This document shows positions 1 through 15,300 of a stretch of DNA of 64,000 nt, piece by piece. Source of the DNA: Sthenelais limicola (lineage: Eukaryota > Annelida > Polychaeta > Phyllodocida > Sigalionidae); NCBI GenBank assembly GCA_942159475.1, contig OW804095.1, positions 57,874,773 to 57,938,772 on the forward strand. The letters run 5' to 3'. How positions within the stretch are numbered: the stretch's first letter is position 1; each line of letters begins with the position of its first letter. A model generated the notes under the pieces. The model worked only from the letters and a program-made list of their open reading frames with translations, was not told the origin of the DNA and searched no databases. The position numbers and the translations under genes were made by a program.

Positions 1-3000
1 ACAAAACAACTCTCCGGGGAGAGTTACTGATGGATCTTTTTTGTTGGTTGCTCCTGCCATGGTGATTGCACCGAATGCATTAGGACCCACTTTGCTCATG
101 TGCTCATGTGAATGGGGCTCCTCCTATTGGGTCCTAACCGAATCAAGGATGATGACCGACCTTTCCGCGTCCACGAGGCTGTGGTCAGTTAGATGTCAAT
201 TATCCTGGAGCTCTGCACTTGGCTTGGGGCCTTTTAGTTAGTTCCGTATTCCCAAGAGAGGGAGAGGCGAACAGCTACCCATCCCGACCAAATCCCGTGG
301 TTGTTGTGGCATTGTGCCATGTGGAAGTGTTGCTGGAGCTTGAACTTATAAAATGACCTAAAGTCTAGTAGAATTAAGGCATTTACTGGAGAATTATTAT
401 GTGGCGCACATCATCTATTGTAGCGATGAGATGATAACATACCCATTGCCCTTGTCGAACGTAGAGTATAAACTGGGTTTCAAACTTGTAAGCACGAAGA
501 ATCTTTTTTAAATAATCAGGGTGCTGTCTGGAGGGGCTATCCAACGGAGGTTCTAACATAAATCCTGGAGGTTGTCCTCAAACAGAACCGAATAGTGGAG
601 AATTAATATCCCCCTTTAGTATTATGCATTATGTCCCCAGTAAAGGCTCACTTCCTTTGGTTCTTTCTACAATTGCTACTGTTACGAATTTCTCTGACAT
701 TCATTCTCCTGCCTCGAGGGACTTGAGCTCTCCGGAACAATGCATGTTAGTGTTTATAGATGTTAATATGCCGAACGTTCTCTACCAGTAGATTAATTTT
801 GTCTGGGAACATCTCTAAGAACTTTTTTTCGCCAAAGTATTCTGTATCTGATATTACTGCTTAGCTTTTGCGAATCATACTGCATCCATGAGCACTGTGC
901 GATGCGGCAGTGTGTATACGTACATGTTGCTTGGATGTGGACAGGAGTCTGTGACTAACAGAATACAGGAGCGACGATAAAATATTATAGCTTATAACCT
1001 CGTGTATACCATCCGATCATCGAATATTTCTGTATCGTGCATATTTTAGAATTTCATATTTATATCATGGCACATAATTATGGCTCTCCAAAGTAATACC
1101 GGTATAACATTATAGGCATGAGAAAAGTCCTTATGTTAAGAAGGTTTCCTCGGGAAGGTATGAATCCATAGTACTACTATAGGTGTGTCATAAGTATATC
1201 ATTAAACTTCGCGCTATGGCCATGTTGTGTCCCAGTGTCCCTAAATGCTGCCAATGCATGTTCCGTTCCTCATTTCTAGTGGTAGAGAGGAGCGCCATAT
1301 GGCGGCCTTGGATCATTATTATACATATCTAGTTGAGATGAACATGCGACATGTATTGCTGTCACTGCGCGATGATAGTTCTCCACGGCAGTGGTAGCTA
1401 TTGCACTTGCACGCACCTCAGTAAGTGCACAAGGGGGCATTCTAGAGGTTGGTGCGATTAGACCGAAATGGAAATTCTCAACCGGCTAAGATCGGCTTCT
1501 GCATGCCATTCATCCTATATCTGCTGTGCTTCTCACTTGGTGGGATCACATGGAGCATCTCCTGGAGGGGGTGGGTATGGGGTATACACTGAGCATTAAG
1601 ATGGGAATGGAAATGTGGGGAGTATAAGCGCAATATGGAGGAATGAAGATCCCATCCCTTTTTTATGACCAACTCGCAGCGATGCTCTGCCACCGGTGTG
1701 GAAGTGCCTTTGGCTCTGAAGCACACGTGTCTGTGAATAATTAGATTGGCCCTTTGTGAAATTCTCCCTGGACCATGCTGAATAAAAACCCAGATCACCA
1801 CAAAGCCCCCTGGTGAAGATTCAACGCTTAAATTCCCGTCAGTGCTAATTTCTATTATGACAGTCACTGCATGAAAATTGGCTGGCCTTTGAGGAGCATT
1901 GTGCCTTAATCAAATTGCACCGCTTTTGTACTATAGGTAAAGTTGTATCCCGCGTATACCAAATATTTATCTTTAACTTTAAGCTATGAATCTAACCAAT
2001 GTTTCCATTTCCAGTTATGACCATATGGGAGTATCAACAGGACGCTCACTTGACCTAATCAAATCTCAGACCATGAACCCGTGGGAGGATATTGTGACAC
2101 TCCCAGAATTACTATACCTCAATGAATCACTCTCTCGACCGTGCATCAAACCCCACGTCGACCAACACCTTTCTCTCTTCTCCCCCAAGCTTCCTCCCAA
2201 TTCTATCTTCAACTTCCCCACTCATTTTGCCCGAACGCTGCCCTTGGCACCTCGTCTCCGCGGATGTGGGCAGGAGTCTGTGGCCAATATTGATTATATT
2301 TTTCAAAGGAGCTTGGGGCCCAAGTGTCAACCCTGTCCCTAATTCCTCGGCTTTTTACAGTCCGCCCGGGGAAAATACATGACGGGTGCACGTGTCAGAG
2401 GAAGGAAATAAGTGCTTTTCTGGACTAGCTGAAAATGAAGGTTAATTTTGTCATTTTAATCCAGCTAGGGATCAACAAACGGAATAACCATGTAAGAAAA
2501 TAGCTCTTCTCTCGTTCAGAAATATCTTTATCTGACCTTAGGCACATGGTTTCAGTCAAGTGTTCAAATACAATTTATACTTCGCTTTCCCACGAATTCA
2601 CTCAATTAGGCTGTCACGCAGAAGCGTACTGACTGAACTTCAACGATGACGCGTGAAAGCAGTCTTTGCCTAGTAAAGAGATTCTTCTGTAGGACTTCAC
2701 TGATCTGGGCAGATCCGCACATAAAACATAATTCTAATTGATTTTCCTGTGTATTAAAACATCACACTCCCCTCCCCTGACGGATCGTGGGAGATGACTT
2801 TCATCTGGTGTTCTTGCCAAAGTAACTAGTATCGGCTGGATAAGATCACAGCAGATTAGGCCTACATAAATTCCGACGAAATTCGATTCTTATCGCAAGC
2901 GAAGCAAAGTCATTCTCTTGAGCGCGGAGCAATACTTCGTACTGTCGTTTAGAACAAGTAAATCTATTTTTGCTCCTATACAGTCTCCATCTTCTTTTTT

Positions 3001-5023
3001 CAAGGGATGAACTAAAGTCCAACAGAACTAATATAAAATAATGCAAAAAATATAATACCCGAAATGTAATCCCAAAGCCCCGAATCCTTGACTAGGTTTT
3101 GGAGCGTAAGATTATTTAATATCATTAGCGCTGGGAATTCAGGCTTCACGATTATAGAGAACGTACTCATTTGTGATCTTTGCTATAGTAGTTAGAAGAA
3201 TCGTCCCGAACTGGAGCTCGTTCGGGAAATAAGGAATAACTTATTCTGTCATGTTTCCTGAACCCTCTTGAAAAGGAGACAGGCATATTTCGACCATTCA
3301 TGGTTTACATTTATTTAAATGTAGGTGGAGAGAGGAGACTTCTACATGTTTCGCCACTGCTGAGGACTGTTGGTATTCGAACTATATAATATACACCCAT
3401 ATAAACTTACTCGGGGGTCAAAATAGACAACTAAACTAAATGGAAATAAAACTAAGATAGCTAGTAAATGTAAAAGACACCTACCCAAACTCCAAAAACA
3501 ATCCGAACAATTTATAATGTGGTCAACAGGCCAACCTTAAGATTCAGAGACACATTATTTGATTATAACGGTGCGCCATATATATCATGCATATATATAT
3601 TTGTAAGCACGACAGCTGCTAATGATGCCCCGAATATTACATAAAAGAAACGGTTATTTAGCTGTCAATTGCATTTGATAAATAGTCTATAATTTGGAGA
3701 GGTACGAATACAGGTATATTATATACTTTGGACCCAGAATTTAATTAGCACAAGCGCTGCTTTTCCAAGGGCATTTCGGTCAAATCATCTCTACCTCCCT
3801 GCAAGACAATAAAGAAATATGTCCGAGGGGATGAAACAAATGATACCCATTAATAAAGTAACAATGATCCTGTCCGCACTGAGGAAGGAGACAATGCGGA
3901 TCATGCAGATTATGGATGAAGCCGCCCTTATATAACATGTGAAATTGGAGGAAGCATTTAAGCTGGTTAAAATAGCATTCTCGTCTCTCAGGTGTTGAAT
4001 AGAATGCTCAGTATTAGTTCCATACTTCATCGATAATCCTCTTCTCCTAAATTACTGACAGCGCATTACCATAAGCATGCCTATTATGTATAGAACGGGG
4101 AAGAAAGTGCAGTTCGGACCATGTCTGCATATTCATTAGCTTTCAGTGCTTTTACATATATAAGGGCCTTCCATTTAAAAGCACGTCTGCCAATCTTAGT
4201 CATCGCAATCATTCTTTTCAATCATGTAGCCAATTTATACATTATTTGATGGAAGAAACAATGAACTATTCTGTATTTTAAGTAGCATGTTTATTATGAA
4301 ATAAAAAAGTTAGATATTATAGTTACAGAGGTATATATATAATTATATATATGTTAGAGGTTATTGAATTGCTTGAATTCACATTCCAATAGATAATGAT
4401 TAATAAATACTATTTATGAATCATATTATGTTGGAATGGACATTATTTTAATATTAATGTCCATTATTAAAGAGCACCTAATCGATACAAAACCCCATAA
4501 TTGTCCCTTAGCACCTGTTCCAAACAGAAGCAGATAGCAATAATGTGTCTCGAGTCTCAAGCTATAGGATTCCCCTCACGTATTTCCTTAGCCACCTTTG
4601 AGACTGAAGATTGAGGTTTTGATTAATATGCGTGAAGGGTCGTAAAGTTTAAGGGTGGGATTTGCTGTCAGAGCTTTTCTCTCAGCGCCCAAGCTATCAA
4701 CTGACCTGTAACCAACTTTGTCAGATTGCCTTTGACAAGTGGAAGGAATTGAAAGGATTAAAATCAAGTGTGTACGCTAATGCAGTCAATAACTCAATAA
4801 TTGGATCCCTTTTGGAATATTATTTCACTTTGTGCTTTGCATTCAAAATTTTCTCGAAGCATACTGCATATAAATGCTTTTTGATTGTACTTTGCCGCAA
4901 TATAAAATAATAAATGCTCGTAATAACGGAGATTGGTAAGCCTATAGACAGAAACATACAGAACTATAAGGGTATATTGCATTATACGATTATGTGGTAA
5001 AACACTCATATAGAGGTGTCGGA
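1..5023. other. non-coding AT-rich stretch
   Basis: I see no supportable gene. The open frames here, the longest about 130 codons, have no recognisable domain and no consistent splice context. A short phrase, GGATGTGG(A/G)CAGGAGTCTGTG, occurs near 934 and again near 2263, which hints at two remnants of one old repeat. Short AT-alternating runs occur around 3590 and 4330-4355. Confidence 0.5.
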
Positions 5024-5048
5024 CCCCCCCCCCCCCCCCACACACACT
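5024..5048. repeat. poly(C) run followed by a (CA)n microsatellite
   Basis: Sixteen consecutive C residues at 5024-5039 run straight into ACACACAC. This is one of several oligo(dC)/oligo(dG) runs in the window; others are near 13791, 25989, 38675, 56776 and 57513. Confidence 0.9.
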
Positions 5049-8000
5049 CTTGCACTATATACAATTTTACTCTCACATTTTACTCTTACCGCTCATGCAT
5101 GTTCCCCACATCAGGGAGAGTGCCCTAATCTCTAATACTGATATGCAGTCGGTATCTATGATCCGCCATGCAAAAAGGATGCTATGCATGCTATGCATGC
5201 ATATTCCATGTTATTTTCTTGAAGATTTCTTGACCAAAATTATTGGCAAATTAAAAACTGAAATTACGAAAATTGGAGAAGCTTGAAATAAAAAAAAATA
5301 TAAACTATCAAAGTTTAGATTAAATTTCCCCAAAATTAAATTTTGAAAAGAAATGGAATTATTTTACTATTCTGAATTCAACAAAATAAATATGTATTTC
5401 CATTTTTAAAAAGGTAAACAAAGAGTTTCCTTCAAAATGTTCATAGGGTTACAAATTGGATTATTTGTAATTTTAAAAATTAATACTGCGATTGTTATGT
5501 ACTATAGAAATGATTAATATGGAAATGAGGACAACAAAAGAAAACCTGAAATAAGGCTACTCAGTACAATGACAATCTGTAGTAAAAAAACATATTAACT
5601 GAGATTTCGAGTGACGAATCAAGCTAGCCATATTCTCTCATCTCTAGCGTCCGCTAACTTTACTCTATTATTTAGAAACTTGAAGCCTATTATTAGTCTG
5701 CTGGCATTTGTATGCATGAGACTGAAACACGCTCGTAGCACGTCTAAAAGAAAAGATATCGACCATTTTGGGCGTCCGCGAATAATGAAGGAAAGAAACT
5801 TGTCTCATTCTTATAGTAGGTCGGCGCTCGGCAAATTGCTCTATAGTCGATACGATGAGCAGGCAGTTAGCACTATTTCAAAGAAGGCAGGAATCGAGGA
5901 TGGTCGTTATATAACGCCATTACCTGATTGGGGTGAAAGGTCGCATTTACAAACGCTTCTGACGCCTTTCTGGTTCCTTTTGATTAGAAAGCCTGGATCA
6001 TGATCTAAGGAATCAAGACAGCTCATTGGCATGTAGCATGTGATATTTATAGAGGACACTGTTTTACTCCAACCTATGTCGATTTTAGAGGCGAGATATG
6101 GTGTCTAAATGTCGATATCAAGGATTACCTCATGGAAGTAAGTATAATAGATCATGAATCGATAGTTAACTTAAAAGATATAGGTCCCGTAAAGCTACAT
6201 TTATTTCATTGGTAGGGTGGATCGAGAGGTATGTAATCAGTGGCTGTTTAGCCTAAAACAAAATTAGCATATATATGCACGCCTGTCTTACCTAAGTATC
6301 ATCCAATGCAGGATTTACTACAGGTAGGATCAATAGTTTTTATGCTTATATACAATGCCGGAGACAATACAGAACGGGATGCTGTAATGCGAGATTAGTG
6401 TTGGGGGAGAAATACACCACTTGAGTACCTTGTAGATGATATTCATCCCGATACTAAAATCTAATGTATAAGCATCAATGTATAGTTCATAATAAGAAGG
6501 GGCACCATAGCACCACAATTATCTTTGAAAGCAGGGCTGAATGTTCCATTAGTTCGGGACAATTGCTCTATGTGAAGGATTTGGGATGAAAATGTTACTT
6601 CCACTTGTAATGGTATTTTAGTGTCCGGTGGTAAATATAGGCTTCCCTTATTCGATGGCAGATGAACAAGAGCAGTTATTGATCTGTCCTTTGAGCCTGT
6701 ATTAGAGGGCTTACACTGAGAACATAGCCACAATACGATGCTCCCAGGAAATTAACGATTCTTTGTGCTGCCAATTATACCTGCCTAATTAAGAGGAAAA
6801 TGTTTTGTTTATGACGGCATATGCGATCGATATCACTGTCCTGGAGGTCGTGGGCAATGTCTTGATAACAAAATTCATCACCAGTCTCCCAGCTACATTA
6901 TGAGGCCACAGAACTTCCTCGGAGACCACGATCGCGATACTACAAACCCCAACGGGAGCCCTAAAATTCGCCCTGTCCAAATCCAATTTTAGTTTGGAAT
7001 TGTCCCTTTTATTGTTGCGGCTTTTTAGCGTTTCCTTGTCATTGTTTCCACAAAAAGAGCGTCAGATGATGTCGTTTTTGTAGGGTGACCTTGTTGGTAA
7101 TATGACTTGAGAAAAATGGTGTTTGGTTTGCCAGACCAGTTACATCCCACTGGTAGCTAGGACTATAAAAGAACACATACAAAACAAATCCTCATCTGGG
7201 TGCAAATAATCAACAATTTTATTTAGAAGGGCTATACACGATATATACGGTGTAGATTTACGCATGTGGGCGGGGTTAGACCTTGTGTACTAACCCTTAA
7301 TTGTACGTATAGGCTGAACGGTCAGGATAAAATGTTGATGGTGATTGAAAGGGTATAATAATCTGTGGGATTCGCCTAGTTTGCAGGCTCGGCTCCCACC
7401 ATGTCTTCACGGCTGATATATTTTTCCTCTCTGCCCGGTCGTCTTCCATATTGGGGAATAAACAAATAGCGCGCTGTGATGCAGCCTCTAGACGTGACGG
7501 ACATGGGAACTTTTATCCGAAATGATTTACCCCCATTTTATTCAACAAAAGACTGCCTCCTCGTGCAAGGTTATCCATTAGCTATAATTGCTAGATGCAT
7601 ATCAGAGGTGAAAAGACCCATGAATAATTATGTGTGGTGTTTGTATATATATATATTGTATACATATTATCTTGCCTCACCAATCCAATCCGCTATTTCC
7701 CTCTATACTGATGATCCTTGAGTCATTGAAGGTTCCCTCATCATTTATTTAATATATAACTGATCGGTCTTATCATTGACAAATCTTTCATCAAAAGTTC
7801 CGAGTTAAAAACGACCAGGTGGTCAAATTTATACTTGCTGGAGTTGCTATCAGGCTCAAAACTATTCCCCATCATCACAGCATGGACGTTTATAGACATC
7901 CCGATCACCTGAACACGGTTATAGGGCAGTTGTGGTAATAGAGTAGAGAGGTCATGTGGACATAAGAGTCAATAGCCTTGTTAATTGAAGCAGTTGTGTT

Positions 8001-11000
8001 GGCGGACACTATATATGCTTGTATGACGCAGCCAATAATTAACGAGGGAACCCAGGAGTCGCCAACGTTGTTCAAATATATATATTCAGCAATATCGATC
8101 TGTCAACCTGTTCATGTCGACCTGTGGAACTGTATTTTGGCCATTGAATAATAATTGGATTCGGGTGAGCCTGGTCGTTGCTGTCTTTCTATGTTCGTGT
8201 CGAAATGCACGCGTGTGAGAAAGGGTGGGGGGTCTTATGTACTTGGATATCGATTTTCAAAAATTGGGAATGGTACACAAATTTAAATCCTTTGGTAGGA
8301 TTGACAACTAACTTTGTAGTCACCCTACCACTGCACGCATCTGCATGGTCACTTAGGCCATCAGCTATTCAAATGACGCAAGCATACAGGAGAACAAATC
8401 ATGCTGTGTTGTGCAATATCGTAGGTGGTTAACAATTCCGATCCCTTTGGGCTTTCGTGAATGTCCGGCATTGTTAATAAAGCCGCATATGCAGTCTACT
8501 AATTGTCTTCTCATCAAATTCCACTCAGCAATGAAAAGGTCAGTTCTCGTGAGCATATTCTCACTTATGTCGTGTTCAGCTCTGTCACTGATTCCGAAAT
8601 AATAATTCTACTGCATGATCCGAACTGTATTTAGATACTAATACCAATTGCTAAACATCATTATCAACCTGGCTAAACCTACAGAGACTACATATTACAT
8701 GTCCATTTAATTATTGCACGCGAATGTTTCTCACACTGATGCTTATAGCTTTCCCTGTCATGCATTTCGTATGATATTTTAGTAATCAGTCCCGAGGCCA
8801 TTGGTGGATAAAGTGGCTAACATGAACGCATGACCTGTTGTAAACTGTAGTTGGTATTTGAGCTTATTTTGCATATTGAGGTATAGTATTGATCTTATTT
8901 GGGAGTCGGGAGTAGATGAATCAGCCTTTTGCATGCCGAGTGAGATCAGGTTTTTCATGCAGCGGGATGCAGGGTCTGTGAACATATTGTTGGACTGGAG
9001 AAAAGAGGCAAGTTCATGGGATTGTATACAGGTCTGCCCTCTAGAGGCCTTCCATACAGGTTGAATGCATCAAAAGAACTACAAGCGAATAGCAAAGAGC
9101 TCAATGCACAAGCAAGCATGCATTTATCAGGCTAGCTAGACGTACTCACAATGTAATTTTATGGCTTAAGATCGCGTGATTTAATCAATCTAAAAGTCGC
9201 ACCGCCTGTCATGAGAGAAAGCACTTCCGTACCGGTCTAGATGTGCTGTTTCCTTCCGTTTGCTGCAGTGCAACAAGTATTCTAGTAGGGGGTATTACAA
9301 ACGGCTGGTTAAATTCCTAATTAACACCGGTCATGGGACTGAGCGTCTATGACTGCATGTTTTTACAAGCTCGAGGCTTCATTTTAGCTCCATGCAGTTA
9401 TCGGTTACACATCATGTTGTAGAAACCCATCCAAATTAGTCATTCACTGCTCAAAATACTAACATTTGAATTGGCAACTAAGATAGCTTGCCAATGCCTG
9501 GGGCATCTAAAAGGTATTGGTTTTTTACAGCAAAATTTATATTGCCTGTACCGTATACACGTGTAAGAAAAGCTCACACTAGAATTAGTATTATATACAT
9601 ATATTTAATGAATGATAATCACAGCTATGGCATTTGGCACAATAGCATTAGTGTGTGAGGCAGTGACAGTTTAATTGTCGCCCATACTTCCGAGACTATG
9701 CTCCTTGTGATCAATAGACACCATTAGAAAAAGCGATTTAAGGTACAGCTCAGAAGCCTGTTCAGTAGCCAGTTTAGAAGCCAGTTTCAGGGCATGCCCT
9801 TTGGCAACTGCCCGTAAATAGATTTCTAGAGAGGTTGTCTCACCCAGTTCACAGAAATGACGAATGTCCAGTCGGTAGATTTACTTATGTCACCTTGTAT
9901 TTAAAGACAAGAGTTGCTGTACCACCTTCATCACATATCCCGCGCTGTTAAGAACTTCAAAGGATTTTACCTGACTTGCATAAACACCCACATCAGAGGA
10001 TCCTCAGAGGATTCGCACTTCGAATGTCTGAAAAAAACCTCTAGTATCCGATCCTTTCTATCGGACGAGCAGGATGATGAGGGGAACTCAAAATAAAGGA
10101 ATATATAACATTCGCAATATACATGGATATCAGCATATGAATATGTATTAATATCCTTAAATCCCTTTTTTATTGTGAATTTGAGTATGGATAGGGTCCA
10201 ATATGCACAATTAGCTTCTCTAAATCATTAACAACAACATTGGGACCCACCAAGAAATTCGGGATAGAGTTCAGCTGCAGCAAGGCATTTGAATGAGATC
10301 GATGCAGGAAGCCACAACTGGTAAGTGGCCCTCCAGGCATAATTGGCAGTAAAAACCTTCCTAAACGTTGTCCATAGAAAACACAGGCTGTTTTTACAGA
10401 ATTTATAAGAGGCATACATAGTTTCTTATTGCCATTCATTAATCCGGGTTTGATTGGCTCTTCGGAATAATTTCCACTATAGAATGGGCTTGTTTTCAAT
10501 GAGAGAACAAGTTTATTACCAAACACCAACAACTTCTGAGATTTTGTTTTGTGTACCACATGAAAAAGGTGGTGCATGGATGTGTGGCTATAAAAAGGTA
10601 GCATGTTTGCAGAGTATAAGCGCAAGTCAAAATAAACACGATTTATCACTTAACCCAGAAGAGAAAAAATGACGCCCGGGCCAGGTGGGTTCCCTCACAC
10701 AAATACTCGGTCAGAAACAAGAGCTGGGATTGTTTTCCATGAGCAAAACCTTATAGTTCTCCCTCCTCACAGCTGATCAAAATATTGTAAGACTTCGCTT
10801 CATCTCACTCGGACATCTTCCGGTATCATACTTCCATGTGTTATCTATTATCGCTAATTTAGTATGCATGACAACCCACTGTACACTGCAGGCGGTTTGA
10901 TCTTCGTGAGAGCTCAAGTGCCGTGGAATGGCTCGGGCAAGTATAGACCCCCGGTCTCGGACTATACGCCTGGCTTTTCCCATCGGTTTTATAGGGAAGA

Positions 11001-12216
11001 GGAAGAAAAATCGCGAATGTTGATCCAATTCTATGCAAGCCTCGGCTTAGGCGACGGGGATTAGGTACGATCAATATGAATTCATGCTTTGCATAAGATA
11101 ATACACAGAGTGGGTTGCTACTCTGGAACAAAGTACGGTATCTCACCATCAATTTATAACGGCGACCGTAAAAACATGATATCATATTTACGCATCAAGG
11201 TTTTCCCAAAATCGATATTAATTTTCAATCTACTGGAATTCATGGCATCACATCATTCAGGGTATAAATAGTGTGTTTTGATATGTTATCTTAAACGTAA
11301 AATGTCGTCATGTTAAAAAACATAATAGTTATATACTGCGTATACCATCTTTTCTGGTCGATACACGTCCATCGGTTATTGTTATCAAATAGATGCTTTT
11401 GATGCCACAGAAAGGTGCAGTATATCAATGTACCGTACTATTACGCACTCTTCGATGGTTATTATTGTCATCAAAGGTGTCTTTGTTTATCAGGCAGGGC
11501 CATCTAGCCACCTTCAATCCAGCTTTTCTATTGATTGGGAACTCCATAATCGATCTATTCCCGAGCCTGTCTAGTCAGGTACAGTTTTAAAAATAAATAG
11601 GATGGCAGCCACCGCTTCTCGACAGCTCCAACACATCACCAGAACAACACACATACAGACAATGTGCCATAATCATCAATTCAATACCCCTTGATAATAC
11701 CATCCTTCTGTTCTGTGAAAGGAGTTTTTTAAAAACAAAACTCCATTGATCGGTATTGTTTTTGTCCGCACTGTCGATAGAAGTATTGGTTTCCAATATA
11801 TCCCTGAGGTATTTCATCGCTCGGTCTCCTTGATATCTAATATGGGAATCTTCAAGGAGATCGGTCGGTGGCGTACATTCACTTTGAATTTCACCGATTG
11901 ATCTAAAGTTGCATGAACTATTTATCCCTTAAATGACATTCTCGCACCAGGGGAATCATCAGATGATCTTCAGGAAACATTACGTTATGTTCTACGTTAA
12001 TCATGTAGATTACAATGGTCATTGAAGGAATTTATGAGCAGGCAGGATGGTATTCCATGGATTGTTGTTTTTTTTCAGAGGACCAGTCTGTTAAATGTGA
12101 GTAGCTATATATACATGGCTCCTTTACACTACATCTTCCCACAATGTCCCAACTGCCTGAGACTAATTGATAATTTGAAACAGGTATACACTACGCGAAT
12201 TGATAGGTATGTAAGG
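5049..12216. other. non-coding stretch, no gene recognised
   Basis: The open frames, for example a 130-codon frame at 5611-6003 and a 159-codon minus frame at 10170-10649, show no known domain, signal peptide or convincing splice context. I treat them as chance ORFs. A short overlapping ATGCTATGCATGC repeat lies near 5180. The region is otherwise unremarkable AT-rich DNA with scattered ATATAT runs. Confidence 0.45.
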
Positions 12217-12294
12217 GAAGAAGTATGATGTACGCTTTTAATGTTTAGAAATGCATGCATTCCTAAACATTAAAAGCGCCCATCATAATTCTTC
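12217..12294. repeat. 78-bp near-perfect palindrome
   Basis: The arms are 12217-12248 and 12263-12294, 32 nt each with about three mismatches. The inner core GCTTTTAATGTTTAG pairs perfectly with CTAAACATTAAAAGC. The centre contains ATGCATGCAT, itself palindromic. On either strand this would fold into a long hairpin. It could be a small foldback transposon or the remnant of a larger inverted duplication. Confidence 0.9.
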
Positions 12295-12317
12295 TATACA
12301 TGATCACTTATCCATTA

Positions 12318-12390
12318 ATTGTCGGGGAATACTAGTGCTCTAGCCGAGGCAAAATTTGCCTCGGCTAGAGCACTAGTATTCCCCGATAAT
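12318..12390. repeat. 73-bp near-perfect palindrome
   Basis: The centre is at 12354 inside GGCAAAATTTGCC. The 36-nt arms are complementary except for one position near the outer end (ATTGTC against GATAAT). It starts only 23 bp after the previous palindrome and is distinctly more GC-rich than its surroundings. No coding potential is seen. Confidence 0.92.
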
Positions 12391-15300
12391 GATAAAACAC
12401 ATAGGATGGAATGGGGGAGCATTTAAGTGGTTCCGCATGCAGGAACCATATGGTACCACCAATGAAATGCTACTTACAGGGCTTAGCTGAAGGTTTTTAG
12501 AGAGAAAGTTCACGTTCAGGGCCTATCTAGTAGAGGGAAGGTCGACTTGCTTATAAAAGAGCTTATAATGAGTAAAAGGAAAGTCGAGAAATTCCTCAAT
12601 TACCTTCATTTCCCCTACTGAAATAGAAGACTAGCTATAGGCCAAAGTAAGCAACTTCACAGCAATACATGACTTATATTTTCCCTCAATTTCATCATCA
12701 TTCTGATGCATCGGTTTGCCTGCGTTGTAAACACCACCGCTAAAATATTAAAATGGATAGGTTCCTGAAATTTTCCGCAGAAATCGATCTCGATGCAATG
12801 GAGTAGGAGCTAGGCATGCTATCGGCTCAGCTAAACAGGGATCATAATTCAGTATATATTCATTGAACAAACACATAATGCTACCCCTCTCTCAGAGAAA
12901 ATCTAGAATGCATGTTATAACGCGTATTTTGTAACCGTATTAAATATGATATGGCCGTAAATGAAATAAAAAAATATATCTCAGTCGAACCAAACTTCTC
13001 ATTGCGACATTCTACACAGTACGTGGTTACCATCTTATTCTCAGCGAGAAGGACATCTTTAACAATAATATTATTATATGTCCATGCTATCGGAAGTGTA
13101 TGTATAAAATGAGTCGAATTACTGATTTGCAAGTTTATCGAGTGAACCGGAAGCGGAGACGGAAAGAATATCGGGGGAAACATGTTGCCAAATATCTCGC
13201 TGATCAGAGATAATATGATTTCAAATGAGTCCCATCCAAAGAGATCCAAGACCTCTTTGAAAGGATTATATATATAGATACAATAAAACAGTCTATCAAT
13301 CAATCAATCAATATATTATATGATATATGTAATATATAATATTATATCATTTTAAATGAAATCATTTATATCAAATCACCAACTGTAAGATGTAAGATAA
13401 CTGTAAAATGCTTTTTGATAGAGAGTAGATTTCAATGATTTAATATTCAAACTAAGAATATATTTTGTTTTAGAGATTGTCTTCAATCTTAAATATAGAA
13501 TGAGGATGATTGATCTCTATCAATCTTCACACTAATGGCGAGGTATGTAAGTCAAGTTTTCAACTGAAAAATAAATAAATAGAAGGGGAACAGATGAAAG
13601 GAAATGAACTCTAAGATACAGAATTTAAGCAAGTATAGGAAATCGGACTCACGAGTTGGGAATTCTTCCCCACCCCCTGCCGAGTACAATACTATTGAGT
13701 CAAAATATACCAGTGGAAGTTGTGTTGTTGTGAACAAGTGAGTTAACATGTTGAAAGGGGAAAGCTGTAGAGAGAAGGGTGTATGTGTGCGGGGGGGGGG
13801 GGGGGGCGTAGGGGGTTGTTCACCCGCGTACCAAACCTACTCCCTACCATTCCAACAGTATGACACCCAAGCCATCAGGTGAGGGAGTACTGCACCCCTG
13901 TAAACGTCAATGCATGTCTATGATTCATCCATCGCATGCGTTTCTCCCATTGTGAGCTTTGCAAGCATCACTCAATGCTCAACTCTTTCCCCCTCTCTAT
14001 CTATCCTGTGCTGTATAAAACATTTCAACTGAAGGATAATGCCAACATCAGTAGAAGTCCGTATGTTATATTGCAGCTTAGCCCATTTTACTTTAATTGA
14101 TAACTCCACATAGAGAATATATATAAGCTTATCAAAACACTGCTATTTCTGTCCTCTAGGACTAGAGGATATTATTAGCCAAAGGCATGGAATCGGCATG
14201 ATTCGTACAAACTTGCAGCTTATCTTTACCATTCTAATTAAACCATTCAGCCAGAAATAGTGTTCTGATTCTATATAAATTGTGTAATTAATGTTTCGTG
14301 ATCGGTAATGTGGAATGATTTGTTGCTGTGGCGCCAGTGTGAATTCATTATTCTGTGGTAATATAATGAATGTGTGAGCGTTCCACATTCCTTTCCCTCG
14401 AACAAAGAAATAAACTTAATCTCGATAATCAGCATCTATCACAATTATTTCATATAATATGATTTATAACTGCTACAATAAAATCTTTCTTGTGTGATTG
14501 GAGGAATTTAATTATTAATTCCACGGAGTTCCCGAATGGTTCATTCTAAGGGAAGCGCGTGACTCCTTGATTGGTCATTCCTTTTTGGGCCAACCCACAG
14601 ACTCTTTCAATTTTAGATAATGTGATAATTATATTACTAGAGGCTTTTACTGGAAACCTCTCTTGGCATATTGATCCAAGATGTTGGCTTTGGACCCAGA
14701 TGCATGAGGGTTTTATGGGTTCAAACCCCGCTGTGGATACCATTATATCTACCTACTGCAAGGCCAATACAACCGTGTGTATGTCATGACTGTCTCTGGC
14801 ATTATGCCTATTAAAGGTAAATTAAATTGCTAGTTTCGAAAAGAGTAAGGTATAACACTTCTTAGCGTGTTTCCGCTCAACAATAGACGGTAGTATACAG
14901 CCCCATCTACGGGTTAGTCGAAGGCCAGATATGGAGCTGAACTAAACACCCTTGTAAAATATAAAACAATTTTATATACTGCTAATAATCTATGTTGAGT
15001 TTCCCTTGGTCTAAACACCAAATGCGATCAAACACCAAGGTAATTTAGCTTTAGTATATTCAGATATTTGTCGCTATATATACTGTGTTATATAAACTAA
15101 ATTGTAATGCTTATTTCTGTTGATGCGGACAGATGCTCAATCTTCTTGGTTTTTCAAGTGCATCAATCTCCTTATGATTAAGACATACTTGTTGGCATGC
15201 AGAATCATAGGCCATGTATTTATTAGATCTTCATGTCTTTATGACTAATCAATAAAACCAAATCAATAATGTTTTGAATAAAATATAATAGAGCCTGAAT

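Noticed and set aside
5611..6003. 130-codon plus-strand ORF
   Set aside because: No recognisable domain, no leader, no splice or promoter context; an open frame of this length occurs by chance in 64 kb.
10170..10649. 159-codon minus-strand ORF
   Set aside because: Longest frame in the left part, but composition and sequence show no known family or repeat.
14540..14790. tRNA or tRNA-derived SINE suggested by GGTTCAAACCCC
   Set aside because: No matching A box, no acceptor or anticodon stem, no tail or target duplication.
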